From Armatimonadota bacterium (lineage in GTDB: Bacteria > Armatimonadota > HRBIN16), in contig JAPWUZ010000063.1 in NCBI GenBank assembly GCA_028275265.1, positions 1-11,084 on the forward strand: 11,084 nucleotides of DNA, read 5' to 3'. Position numbers and translations under genes: made by a program. This document shows positions 1 through 7,665 of the stretch, piece by piece (position 1 is the stretch's first letter; the number at the start of each line of letters is the position of its first letter). The notes beneath the pieces were generated by a model that ran no database searches, was not told where the DNA came from, and worked only from the letters and a program-made list of their open reading frames with translations.

Positions 1-261
1 TACCCAGATGGACGCACCGCACCCGCAGAGGGTATCGTTCGGGCATTACGTGATAGCCCTATCACTAACCCTCCACCCCCACCTTCTGCTACGTCAGATA
101 CGTACGTTGGTAGGGATGGAGCAATAATACGGCTTGGTAAAGGCTGGCGATGGAAATTAAAGGTTTCATCGCCTGGTGGGGAGGAACGTTTGATTGACGT
201 CCCCCAAGACCCCCCTACCATCACTCTCTACATTGACGTGGTACCTCCTCCGGCTCCATGA
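1..261 (+). CDS. C-terminal fragment of an unidentified protein with proline-rich tail
   Basis: Frame 1 is open from the first base to a TGA at 259-261, giving 86 codons of a gene that begins before the window. I do not recognise the family. Visible features are a run of five prolines about residue 35 of the fragment, a charged and aromatic stretch (GKGWRWKLKVSSPGGEER), and a proline-rich end (VVPPPAP). The low-complexity linker followed by a short beta-prone segment would fit a C-terminal domain of an exported or multidomain protein, but no signal peptide or membrane segment lies in this part. The reading is supported by the open frame and by the hairpin 17 bases after the stop. It converges on carB, so it belongs to a different transcription unit from the rest of the window. 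Confidence 0.6.
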   Translation, partial: YPDGRTAPAEGIVRALRDSPITNPPPPPSATSDTYVGRDGAIIRLGKGWRWKLKVSSPGGEERLIDVPQDPPTITLYIDVVPPPAP

Positions 262-278
262 GGCAAGACCAACATCAA

Positions 279-303
279 CTCAGGGGGCAAGTCGCCCCCT
301 GAG
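279..303. terminator. Hairpin between convergent genes, probable bidirectional terminator
   Basis: A perfect 10-bp inverted repeat, CTCAGGGGGC and GCCCCCTGAG, is separated by a 5-base loop AAGTC. It starts 17 bases after the plus-strand stop at 261 and lies 5 bases beyond the carB stop on the minus strand. There is no long U-tract on either side. In the carB direction the following RNA is only moderately U-rich (UUGAUGUUGGUCUUG), and on the plus strand it is CCUCUCUACC. The position between two convergent stops is what makes a shared terminator the best reading. Confidence 0.7.
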
Positions 304-308
304 CCTCT

Positions 309-1991
309 CTACCCGCTCTCTCCCTGCTCGTAGGAGGAATAGTAGTAGGGCGTTTCCGCTTCGAACTCGGCGGCGCAGGTGTCCACCATCTTGTACACCG
401 GCTCGATGCCCAGCGCCTTGCGGGCGCGGCGCAGTTCCAGTTCGTCCACCCCCGCGATGTCCGCCAGCATGGCATCGGGAAAACCTTTGCCTTTGGCGGT
501 GCGAAGCAGTTCCGCCGCCGGATGCTGGTCGCACGGGTTTTGCACCAGCTCGCGCAGCTCGCGGGCGTGCAGGCGCAGGCGGGTCTCCATCTCCACCAAT
601 TGTCGGATTTTCTCGAGGAACCAGGGGTCAATGTTCGAGAGTTGCGCGACCTCTTCTACCATCATGCCGCGCCGGAACGCCTCGGCGACGATGAAGATGC
701 GCTCGTCGGTAGCCACTGCCAGTCCCTCTTCGATCTGCATGTCGGATAGCGCGGCGGTACCACGTCGCGTCAGCCCCATCGCGCCGATTTCCAGACTGCG
801 GATGGCTTTCATCAGCGCGCCCTCGAAGGTGCGGTCTATCGCCATCACTTCGCCGGTCGCCTTCATCTGCGTGCCGATGCGTCGGTCGGCGGTGACGAAC
901 TTGTCAAACGGCCAGCGCGGGAACTTTACCACCACGTAGTCCAGCGCGGGTTCAAAGCATGCCTTCGTCTTTTTGGTGACCGCGTTCTCGATCTCGTCCA
1001 GATGCAACCCAATCGCGATTTTGGCTGCTACCCGCGCGATGGGGTAGCCCGTCGCCTTAGACGCCAGCGCGGAAGAGCGCGACACACGCGGGTTCACCTC
1101 GATGACGTAATACTGGAAGCTGTTGGGGTCCAACGCCAGCTGAACGTTGCAGCCGCCCTCGATGCCCAGCGCACGGATGATGTTCAGCGATGCGGTGCGC
1201 AGCATGTGGTACTCTTTATCGCTCAGTGTCTGGCTGGGCGCGACCACGATGCTGTCTCCTGTATGCACGCCCATCGGGTCGAGGTTCTCCATATTACACA
1301 CGGTGATGCAGGTGTTCGCGCCGTCCCGCATCACCTCGTACTCGATCTCCTTCCAGCCCAGCAGGCACCGCTCCACCAGCACCTGATGGCGCATGGACAG
1401 ATTCATGCCCAGCTGCCCGATTTGTAGCAGATCTTCTTCGTTGTAGGCGATGCCGCCCCCCGTGCCGCCGAGCGTGTAAGCGGGGCGCACAATCGCCGGA
1501 TAGGGACAGATTCTCGCGACCTCGCGCAGCTGCTCCTCGCTTTCCACAATCCACGATTCGGGCACCGGCTCGCCGATGGCTTTCATCGTCTCGCGGAACA
1601 GCTCACGGTCTTCGGCTTTTTGAATGGCTGAGAGCGGCGTGCCCAGCAAGCGCACGCCGTATCTGTCGAGAATGCCTGCTTCCGCCAGCTGCGCGGCAAG
1701 GTTCAAGCCCGTCTGCCCCCCCAGCGTGGGAAGCAGACCGTCTGGGCGCTCCCGCGCGATGACTCGCTCGGCAAAATCCACCGTTAAAGGTTCGATATAC
1801 ACGCGGTCGGCGATCTCGGTATCGGTCATGATGGTCGCGGGGTTGGAGTTGATAAGCACCACCTGAACGCCCTCCTCTTTCAGGGCGCGGCACGCCTGCG
1901 TGCCCGAATAGTCGAACTCCGCTGCCTGACCGATAACAATCGGTCCCGAACCGATAACCATCACTTTCCGAATGCTTGGGTTTTTTGGCAT
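309..1991 (-). CDS. carB: Carbamoyl-phosphate synthase large subunit, N-terminal half only (split CarB)
   Basis: A 560-aa protein that matches the first half of CarB. It has the pre-ATP-grasp start (VMVIGSGPIVIGQAAEFDYSG, about 10-30), an ATP-grasp carboxyphosphate domain to about residue 400 with the glycine-rich loop TLGGTGGG (173-180) and the metal/ATP site EVNPRVSRSS (298-307), and then the helical oligomerisation domain to about 555. It ends at VDTCAAEFEAETPYYYSSYEQG, the linker where a full CarB continues into its second half. The E. coli protein is 1073 aa; here the carbamoyl-phosphate ATP-grasp domain and the C-terminal allosteric domain are missing. The stop is TAG and a hairpin follows at once, so this looks like a genuine gene end and not a frameshift. 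The ATG has a GAGGG Shine-Dalgarno 5 bases upstream (1997-2001). The gene lies 61 bp after the hydrolase gene, and carA is about 4.6 kb upstream. It should catalyse bicarbonate phosphorylation and carbamate formation with CarA, and needs a separately encoded C-half. Confidence 0.93.
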   Translation of the reverse strand: MPKNPSIRKVMVIGSGPIVIGQAAEFDYSGTQACRALKEEGVQVVLINSNPATIMTDTEIADRVYIEPLTVDFAERVIARERPDGLLPTLGGQTGLNLAAQLAEAGILDRYGVRLLGTPLSAIQKAEDRELFRETMKAIGEPVPESWIVESEEQLREVARICPYPAIVRPAYTLGGTGGGIAYNEEDLLQIGQLGMNLSMRHQVLVERCLLGWKEIEYEVMRDGANTCITVCNMENLDPMGVHTGDSIVVAPSQTLSDKEYHMLRTASLNIIRALGIEGGCNVQLALDPNSFQYYVIEVNPRVSRSSALASKATGYPIARVAAKIAIGLHLDEIENAVTKKTKACFEPALDYVVVKFPRWPFDKFVTADRRIGTQMKATGEVMAIDRTFEGALMKAIRSLEIGAMGLTRRGTAALSDMQIEEGLAVATDERIFIVAEAFRRGMMVEEVAQLSNIDPWFLEKIRQLVEMETRLRLHARELRELVQNPCDQHPAAELLRTAKGKGFPDAMLADIAGVDELELRRARKALGIEPVYKMVDTCAAEFEAETPYYYSSYEQGESG

Positions 1992-2052
1992 TTCTTCCCT
2001 CTTACCCGAGTAATCAGCGCAAATGCATTCTGCGATACAGATTGCTGGCTCG
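1992..2052 (-). other. Short intergenic gap before carB
   Basis: These 61 bases are the largest gap inside the minus-strand block apart from the repeat region. They carry the carB ribosome site (GAGGG at 1997-2001). I see no convincing -35/-10 pair, hairpin or operator, so carB is either read through from upstream or has a weak promoter of its own that I cannot identify. Confidence 0.5.
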
Positions 2053-4791
2053 TCATTCCGTTAACACACCAGTCATGCTATACAGCAACCACAGCCCCGC
2101 CACGTTGCGCTCGATGCCCGATGGGGCATCACCCAGACCACCCGCGATGCGCAGGGTGGTGGCAAGCATCCTGCCTTCGCCCAGTGTGACATCCACGATG
2201 TAGTCGTGCAACCGCCACGAGCGGGCGTCCACCCGGCGCAGGACGGGCTGCACCACAGCATCCGCCCCCAGCACCTCGTGCAGCTGTTCGGTCGCCAGTG
2301 CGCAGTCACAGCTCAAACCCATAAACTGTGAGCCGGTATACCCCTTTTGACGGAACCTCTTCCAGAGCGGATGAGGAATAAAGTGCCTTACCGCCTCGCG
2401 CCAGAAGGGCAATCCCTCTGCGGGCAAGCCATCATGCTCGTCCTGAAAGAGCACTACCCGCCCTCCCTGACGCAGTGCGTCCAGCAACGCCGGGTGCCAA
2501 GCCGACGCGATGATTTGTTCCTGCTGCCCGATTTCCCCTTCGCTGACGCATCGCATGTCCCAGCCCAGCTTCTCCGCTCCGCGCAGCTTGTGGTGAGGGT
2601 CATACACCACCCACCGGCTCAGAACACCGGTATCCACCTGCGGATAACACCAGAGCTCCCAATCGTTCTGTATGACCTCTTCCCTGTCCGTCTTCAGGGT
2701 GCAGTGCAGGGTGAGTGGCTGCATCTGGCTCACCTCGGGCAATTTCATCTCCAGCGTCGCCACGGGCGCCAGCGAGCCAGCACGTATTGGCGTCTGAATG
2801 CCCTGCTCACCCTGCAGTAAGCTTCGTCCGTGTTCGTCACGCAGGCTCCAGCGCAGGATGCCCTTGCAATCGCATCGCCCGTGATGTGAGAGGGCAACGC
2901 GAGCCACAACGGTATCGCTGCTAAAGAAGTTCCACCAGTCCACGTACGATGGGCGGTCGCCGCCGTTGAGCCATTCCCTCCTGCGATGGAACTGCAGCAA
3001 CAGCACATCATCGGCGTTGAACTTCCGCCACTCTGAGGCATCCCACTTGGGTTTGCCCAAGTCGTCAAAGACGCCCGAGGTAGCGATAGGCGTATCGCTG
3101 ATACTCGTAATCACGTAGCCGCCAATCTCGCGGTACAGGCGTGTCGTCTCCACGGTCACCTTGCGGTGAAACATCGCCTGCCGTTCCGAGGAGAACTTGA
3201 GGGCATCACAGTAATCCGCGAAAAATCCATCCTGATTCAGCCTGTGCAGCTGCTCGATCACGTAGACATGCGGTCGTACGCCACGCGGGTTGATATCCTC
3301 GTTTTCTGTTGCCCACCAGGGCGCGACGCCGTCGTTTGCCTGCAGGAGAGCCGGTAAATCACGGAAGGTGTCACAATCGCAGTACTCGCCGAACAACCAG
3401 GGCATGGGTTCGCGCCCGCGCGGTGCGAAATAATCAAACAGAGGACGCAGGAACGGTAAATCGCAGTAGAAGTGGTTGTCGTAGAAGTCGGCGTACTCTT
3501 TGAGCAAGCCCTGATACGCCTCCCCGCCCCCGCTGTTGTCTCGCACCAGAGGACAATCGGTCAGACGCTTTACGAGCCGGTAGAGCTTCTCGAGGAAGGG
3601 TGCGCTTGCGCTGTCCGACAGCTCACAGCCCAGCGTCCAGGCGATAATGCTCGGATGCCCGCGCAGCTGCAGTACAATGCGCGTATACTCATCGACGACC
3701 TGCCTCTGGAACACCGGGGTAACCTCTGGCAGCCACATGGGCAACTCCACCCATGCGAACATGCCCATCGCGTCGCACAGGCGCAGATAGTGCACTGGCG
3801 GTACCCAGAGGCAGAACTTCACCATGTTGAAACCCATCTCGCGCAGCCGCGCGATCTCGGTGCGTACCTCGTCTTCTGTTGGGTTCGGCGCGAGATGCTG
3901 TGGATACCAGCCCCAGTGCAGGATGCCTCGTGGGTAGACAGGCTCTCCGTTAAGCAGGATGGTATCGCCTTTCACCTGCACCGTCCGCAGACCAACCGGG
4001 CGGGCAATCCGACAGGTATCCCCCCGCTGGTCGGTGATTTCCACCTCCAGACGGTACAGGTTCGGCGAATGGGGAGACCACCACTGCGGTTCCGGGACAT
4101 CCAGTGGAACCCGGACATACCCGCGTTCCTCACACTGCACCTGTTTACTGCTGACCAACCCGCCATCAGGACGGTAAAGGCGCACGTCAAGACCGGCAGG
4201 GAGCTGTCCGCCACAGGATATCTCTACTTCCACCTGCTCCTTGCCCACCACGTTCGGATACAGGTCTTCTATCCATGCCTCCGGCGTACGAACGAGCCAC
4301 GCTCGCTGCCAAATGCCACCAAATGTGCCGTACACGTACGGCAGGAATCCCGCCAGTGTCCGGGGCACGGGGTAGGTTTCGCCACCCGGCTTGACCACGC
4401 GCAGAGCGACAAAAGCCTTCCCACTCTCGAGATGGGAGGTGAGGTCACAGGCAAAGCTGTCCCACATCCCCACATGGGTTGCCAAACGGTGACCGTTGAC
4501 CCATATCTGTGCGGCGTAGCTGACCCCTTCCAGCAAGAGCCATATCCTGCCCCGCTGCCAGTCGGCGGGCACCTCCACCTCCGTCACATACCATACGGGA
4601 CCCTCAAAACGCGCGGAGACGCCCTCCTGTTCCCAGCAATGTGGCACGCGGACAGGTTTCCATTGCTCATCCAGAGAACGCGGAAGATACCACTGCTCGA
4701 CCTCTCCCCTGTCTGCTTCGTCGGTGCGCATCCACCAGCGGGCACACTCTTTACGCCACATCCCTTCCCGGCACAGCGTGCTGAACGGCAT
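2053..4791 (-). CDS. Glycoside hydrolase family 2-type protein (beta-galactosidase/glucuronidase-like)
   Basis: A 912-aa GH2-like enzyme. Domains in order: jelly-roll sugar-binding domain about 40-165 (VPHCWEQEG, GPVWYVTEVEVP, IWVNGHRLATHVG, GTFGGIWQRAWL); Ig-like domain about 175-270 ending WWSPHSPNLYRLEVE; TIM barrel about 275-600; then about 300 C-terminal residues. The likely acid/base is Glu390 in WTLGCELSD and the likely nucleophile Glu469 in WLFGEYCDC, 79 residues apart, which fits the family. The residue before Glu390 is Cys and not the usual Asn. No signal peptide is visible, so a cytoplasmic location is inferred. The substrate cannot be told from the sequence. The frame is open up to an ATG at 4992, but I chose the ATG at 4791 because GGGAGG (4798-4803) lies 6 bases upstream, the start overlaps the upstream stop as TGATG, and the longer form would add 67 residues that overlap the glycosyltransferase and do not resemble GH2. 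Confidence 0.85.
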   Translation of the reverse strand: MPFSTLCREGMWRKECARWWMRTDEADRGEVEQWYLPRSLDEQWKPVRVPHCWEQEGVSARFEGPVWYVTEVEVPADWQRGRIWLLLEGVSYAAQIWVNGHRLATHVGMWDSFACDLTSHLESGKAFVALRVVKPGGETYPVPRTLAGFLPYVYGTFGGIWQRAWLVRTPEAWIEDLYPNVVGKEQVEVEISCGGQLPAGLDVRLYRPDGGLVSSKQVQCEERGYVRVPLDVPEPQWWSPHSPNLYRLEVEITDQRGDTCRIARPVGLRTVQVKGDTILLNGEPVYPRGILHWGWYPQHLAPNPTEDEVRTEIARLREMGFNMVKFCLWVPPVHYLRLCDAMGMFAWVELPMWLPEVTPVFQRQVVDEYTRIVLQLRGHPSIIAWTLGCELSDSASAPFLEKLYRLVKRLTDCPLVRDNSGGGEAYQGLLKEYADFYDNHFYCDLPFLRPLFDYFAPRGREPMPWLFGEYCDCDTFRDLPALLQANDGVAPWWATENEDINPRGVRPHVYVIEQLHRLNQDGFFADYCDALKFSSERQAMFHRKVTVETTRLYREIGGYVITSISDTPIATSGVFDDLGKPKWDASEWRKFNADDVLLLQFHRRREWLNGGDRPSYVDWWNFFSSDTVVARVALSHHGRCDCKGILRWSLRDEHGRSLLQGEQGIQTPIRAGSLAPVATLEMKLPEVSQMQPLTLHCTLKTDREEVIQNDWELWCYPQVDTGVLSRWVVYDPHHKLRGAEKLGWDMRCVSEGEIGQQEQIIASAWHPALLDALRQGGRVVLFQDEHDGLPAEGLPFWREAVRHFIPHPLWKRFRQKGYTGSQFMGLSCDCALATEQLHEVLGADAVVQPVLRRVDARSWRLHDYIVDVTLGEGRMLATTLRIAGGLGDAPSGIERNVAGLWLLYSMTGVLTE

Positions 4792-6542
4792 CAAGAACCT
4801 CCCTTTCCTTTGCGAGCTGCTGTTGCGCTGTGCTGAACGCGGGGCAATCGGTGGGAATGTAACCTCCAGCGATAAGCCTCCTGTAACCATCCCGGTACCC
4901 GGTATACCGAGATGGCATACGGTCCCACCCACTCCCGCAGGATACGGTTGCGACGGCGCAACAGCTCGGGATAGTCCTTTCTCCACCACCACTCGCCCTG
5001 AATTCCATCCAGTACCACCACATGAGTTACCCCGTATCGCTCAATGGGGTCGGGATAGTTCGCCAGCCGCGGGATAACCAGCATGGTGGAAACGGGCGCA
5101 TCCAGACAAAGCCCCGGTGCGCAGTTGCCGGCAACCACTGCGCCCTGCGGCAGAATATGTTCCAGCTTCTCGGCGAGATGCTTCAGGGTATACTGACGAT
5201 TCTCATACCAGCTGGTGAAGTACCAGAGGTTCCATACCGCGATAACCGCCAGCGCTGCCGCCGGCGCCCACGCCAGAGAGAACTTGTTTTCCGAAAGCAG
5301 ACGATGAAGTACCCACTGTATCACCGCCGCCAGTGGAAACGCCAGCCACAGGGTAAGGCTCACCACATCCCACGAGAAGGGAACCTGTAACAGAAACACC
5401 AGCGCAAAGTAGGTCGCGTATCCCAGCATCAGCGTGCGCAGCAGATGCGCCCACCACTCATGCGGTCGCCATACCATGCGGCTGATATCCGGCAAACGCA
5501 CGATGCTGATGGCTGCCAGCGCGACAATGGCCGGGTAGACGGGCACGTAATACCGGCTCGGTGCATAGCGAATAAAGGAAAGCAGAGCGATGCCCAGCCA
5601 CATCCACACCAGCAGGAACTCCACCGCACCGTTTCCCCGGCGCCGCTCCTCCCTGCGGAAAATCGCCAGCAAGGTGGTCGTGAGTGCCAGGAAGATAGTT
5701 ACCGGCATGTGGGCAAACAGATAGCCCATCAACCCGTACTGATAGTTCAGCAAAGCGCGACGCACATCGGCATACGCCTCCATGAAATTGCGCGGCAGTA
5801 TCTGGTAGGTCAGGTAGAAATCGCTCATGTGGCGATACTCGCGCCAGTGTGGCAACAGCCACACGCCCGCGTACAGCAGTCCCGCCATCAGCACGCCCCC
5901 GGCAGTTGCCGCGATCTCCCAGAGGGTATCCCGTTTGTGCGTCCGTCCGCTCCACCAGCTCGCCAGCAAAGGCGCGGGAATAAAGAACGCGCATAACGAC
6001 TTGATGCTACAGGCGATGACGGTTAGCATCCCTGTCAGCATCGACCAAGCCAGCCCTTCTCCCCGACGAACCCACGTGTAAAACGCCAGCGCCAGAAACA
6101 GAGTCGCGGGCGTCTCCAGCAGCGCCATGCGATTGTACATCAGGTAGGCGTGTTCCCACGCCAGTATCAACGCTCCCAGCCACGCCACACGCTCTCCGAA
6201 CGCCCGCCGCAACGCGGCATACATCACCAGCAACGTCAGCAGGCTACACACGACGGAGATGGCTCGCGCCTGCGGATAGCCCACCCCGAACAGTTGGAAC
6301 ACTGCCGCCTGCGCCGCGTGCACCAGCGGGCTGAGTACCATGTTGTTGAACTCATTGGTGCGTGCGTGTCCCAGCAGAACGGCATTGCGGGCGTTGTGCG
6401 TGTAAAAACCCTCGTCGGTGAGCAGACCGCTGCTCCAGCACAGGCGGAAGTCCGGGTCGGCATCCAGCGCCACCACCCGCGCCCACACCGCCAGCGCGGT
6501 CGCCACAAGCACCAGTATGACGATGGCTGCCCGTTTTTTCAT
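4791..6542 (-). CDS. GT-C membrane glycosyltransferase, PMT/ArnT (GT39)-like
   Basis: A 583-aa integral membrane protein with roughly 11-13 hydrophobic segments, beginning with a helix at about 5-24 after MKKR. The first outer loop carries LLTDEGFYTHNARN with the acidic pair Asp43-Glu44, the position and form of the catalytic DE motif of PMT/ArnT-type GT-C enzymes. Later RMALLETPATLFLALAFY matches the second conserved region of that family. After the last membrane segment (AVIAVWNLWYF) about 120 residues form a soluble C-terminal domain (HILPQGAVVAGN, THVVVLDG), also common in the family. By family it should transfer a sugar from a polyprenyl-phosphate donor to a lipid or protein acceptor on the outer face of the membrane; donor and acceptor are unknown. 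The start is 10 bases after the carA stop. The nearest Shine-Dalgarno-like bases (GAGGAG) lie in the carA end, 14 bases away, so coupling to carA is likely. It is followed with a 1-base overlap by the GH2 gene. Confidence 0.82.
   Translation of the reverse strand: MKKRAAIVILVLVATALAVWARVVALDADPDFRLCWSSGLLTDEGFYTHNARNAVLLGHARTNEFNNMVLSPLVHAAQAAVFQLFGVGYPQARAISVVCSLLTLLVMYAALRRAFGERVAWLGALILAWEHAYLMYNRMALLETPATLFLALAFYTWVRRGEGLAWSMLTGMLTVIACSIKSLCAFFIPAPLLASWWSGRTHKRDTLWEIAATAGGVLMAGLLYAGVWLLPHWREYRHMSDFYLTYQILPRNFMEAYADVRRALLNYQYGLMGYLFAHMPVTIFLALTTTLLAIFRREERRRGNGAVEFLLVWMWLGIALLSFIRYAPSRYYVPVYPAIVALAAISIVRLPDISRMVWRPHEWWAHLLRTLMLGYATYFALVFLLQVPFSWDVVSLTLWLAFPLAAVIQWVLHRLLSENKFSLAWAPAAALAVIAVWNLWYFTSWYENRQYTLKHLAEKLEHILPQGAVVAGNCAPGLCLDAPVSTMLVIPRLANYPDPIERYGVTHVVVLDGIQGEWWWRKDYPELLRRRNRILREWVGPYAISVYRVPGWLQEAYRWRLHSHRLPRVQHSATAARKGKGGS
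4798..4803 (-). promoter_or_regulatory. Ribosome binding site deciding the GH2 start
   Basis: GGGAGG on the minus strand, within a longer purine run AAGGAAAGGGAGG, lies 6 bases before the ATG at 4791. The site is inside the last codons of the glycosyltransferase gene, and start and stop share one base (TGATG). This supports translational coupling and rejects the longer N-terminal extension. Confidence 0.8.
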
Positions 6543-6552
6543 GGCGGAACCG

Positions 6553-7665
6553 TCAACTCCTCACCGAATCGATCAACCGCAAGAACTCGGCAAAGTACGG
6601 ATCGCTGTCACGCGGTCCGGGCGACGCCTCCGGGTGATACTGCAGGGTGAAGATGGGCAGCGATGTATGGCGCAAGCCTTCCACCGTGCCGTCGTTCAGG
6701 TTAATCTGCCACACTTCCATGCCCTTCTCCAGCCCGGAGGCGTCCACCGCGTAACCGTGATTCTGCGACGTAATCGTTACCTGTCCCGAAAGCAGGTCTT
6801 TGACGGGATGGTTGCATCCCCGATGTCCGAACTTCAGCTTGAACGTCTTCGCGCCGAACGCCGCACCCACCAGCTGGTTACCCAGACAGATGCCGAAGAT
6901 GGGCACTTTGCCCACCAGCCGACGCACCTGCTGCACGATGTCCCCCAGCAGGGCGGGGTCGCCCGGACCGGGTGACAGGGCTACTCCGTCGGGATGCGTC
7001 GCCAGAATATCTTCTGCGGTGGCGGTGCACGGTAACACCGTTACCCGACTGCCCAGTGCAGCGAACCTCCTCAGAATATTGTACTTCAGCCCGCAGTCTA
7101 TCAGCGTGATGCGATAGCGTGTGCCCGGCAGTTCCGGCGCGTCGGCAGGCTTCATGCCCTCTGCGTCCCAGACGTACGGCTCCGGTGTCGTCACCATCCG
7201 CACGTAGTTGAACTCATCGTAGCGGGGAGACGATTTCAAGTGCCGCCATGCCTCTTCACGGGTCAGCTCGGTGGTTAGAATGCCCATCATCACCCCTGCC
7301 GCCCGCAGTCGTCTTGTCAGCGCGCGTGTATCGATGCGGTGGATGCCGGGCACGCCCTTCGACCGAAGGTGATCGCGCAACGTCCAGCGCGCACGCCAGT
7401 TGCTCGGATGCTCGCACGCCTCCCGCACCACCAGCGCGGAAACCTGCACACGCCGCGACTCGTCGTCTTCCTCGTTAATGCCGTAGTTGCCGATGAGCGG
7501 ATACGTCAGCGTGACAATCTGCCCGGCGTAAGAGGGGTCGGTCAATATCTCCTGATAGCCGGTCATGCCGGTGTTGAACACCACCTCCCCCACCACGGTG
7601 CCGGGCGCACCGATTGCCTCGCCCTCGAAGGTGATGCCATCCTCTAGAACCAGTATCGCTTTCAC
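6553..7665 (-). CDS. carA: Carbamoyl-phosphate synthase small subunit (glutamine amidotransferase)
   Basis: A 370-aa protein of normal CarA length. The N-terminal CPSase small-chain domain (about 1-150) begins MKAILVLEDGITFEGEAIG and contains FNTGMTGYQEILTDPSY. The class I glutamine amidotransferase domain (about 185-370) has DGVALSPGPGDP, the nucleophile Cys260 in FGICLGNQ, FGHRGCNHPVKD, SQNHGYAVD and the His344/Glu346 pair in QYHPEASPGP. It hydrolyses glutamine and passes ammonia to CarB. I chose the GTG at 7665 because GGGAGG lies 5 bases upstream and the protein then starts where CarA proteins do; the ATG at 7728 would add 21 unrelated residues. The GTG overlaps the amidohydrolase stop by 4 bases (GTGA). 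Odd point: Asn263 replaces the usual His of the GICLGHQ motif, while the other expected histidines are present. Confidence 0.96.
   Translation of the reverse strand: MKAILVLEDGITFEGEAIGAPGTVVGEVVFNTGMTGYQEILTDPSYAGQIVTLTYPLIGNYGINEEDDESRRVQVSALVVREACEHPSNWRARWTLRDHLRSKGVPGIHRIDTRALTRRLRAAGVMMGILTTELTREEAWRHLKSSPRYDEFNYVRMVTTPEPYVWDAEGMKPADAPELPGTRYRITLIDCGLKYNILRRFAALGSRVTVLPCTATAEDILATHPDGVALSPGPGDPALLGDIVQQVRRLVGKVPIFGICLGNQLVGAAFGAKTFKLKFGHRGCNHPVKDLLSGQVTITSQNHGYAVDASGLEKGMEVWQINLNDGTVEGLRHTSLPIFTLQYHPEASPGPRDSDPYFAEFLRLIDSVRS

Noticed and set aside
262..311. Frameshift that would restore the second half of CarB
   Set aside because: No CarB-like sequence is found in any minus-strand frame between 308 and 1; the stretch holds a hairpin and the end of another gene.
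3472..4836. 454-codon open frame on the plus strand, antisense to the GH2 gene
   Set aside because: Its translation is rich in His, Pro, Arg and Gln, with no recognisable motif, and it mirrors a clear GH2 gene in GC-rich DNA. It is a by-product of codon bias on the opposite strand.
4792..4992. 67-residue N-terminal extension of the GH2 protein
   Set aside because: It overlaps the glycosyltransferase 3' end, is not GH2-like, and the ATG at 4791 has a strong ribosome site.
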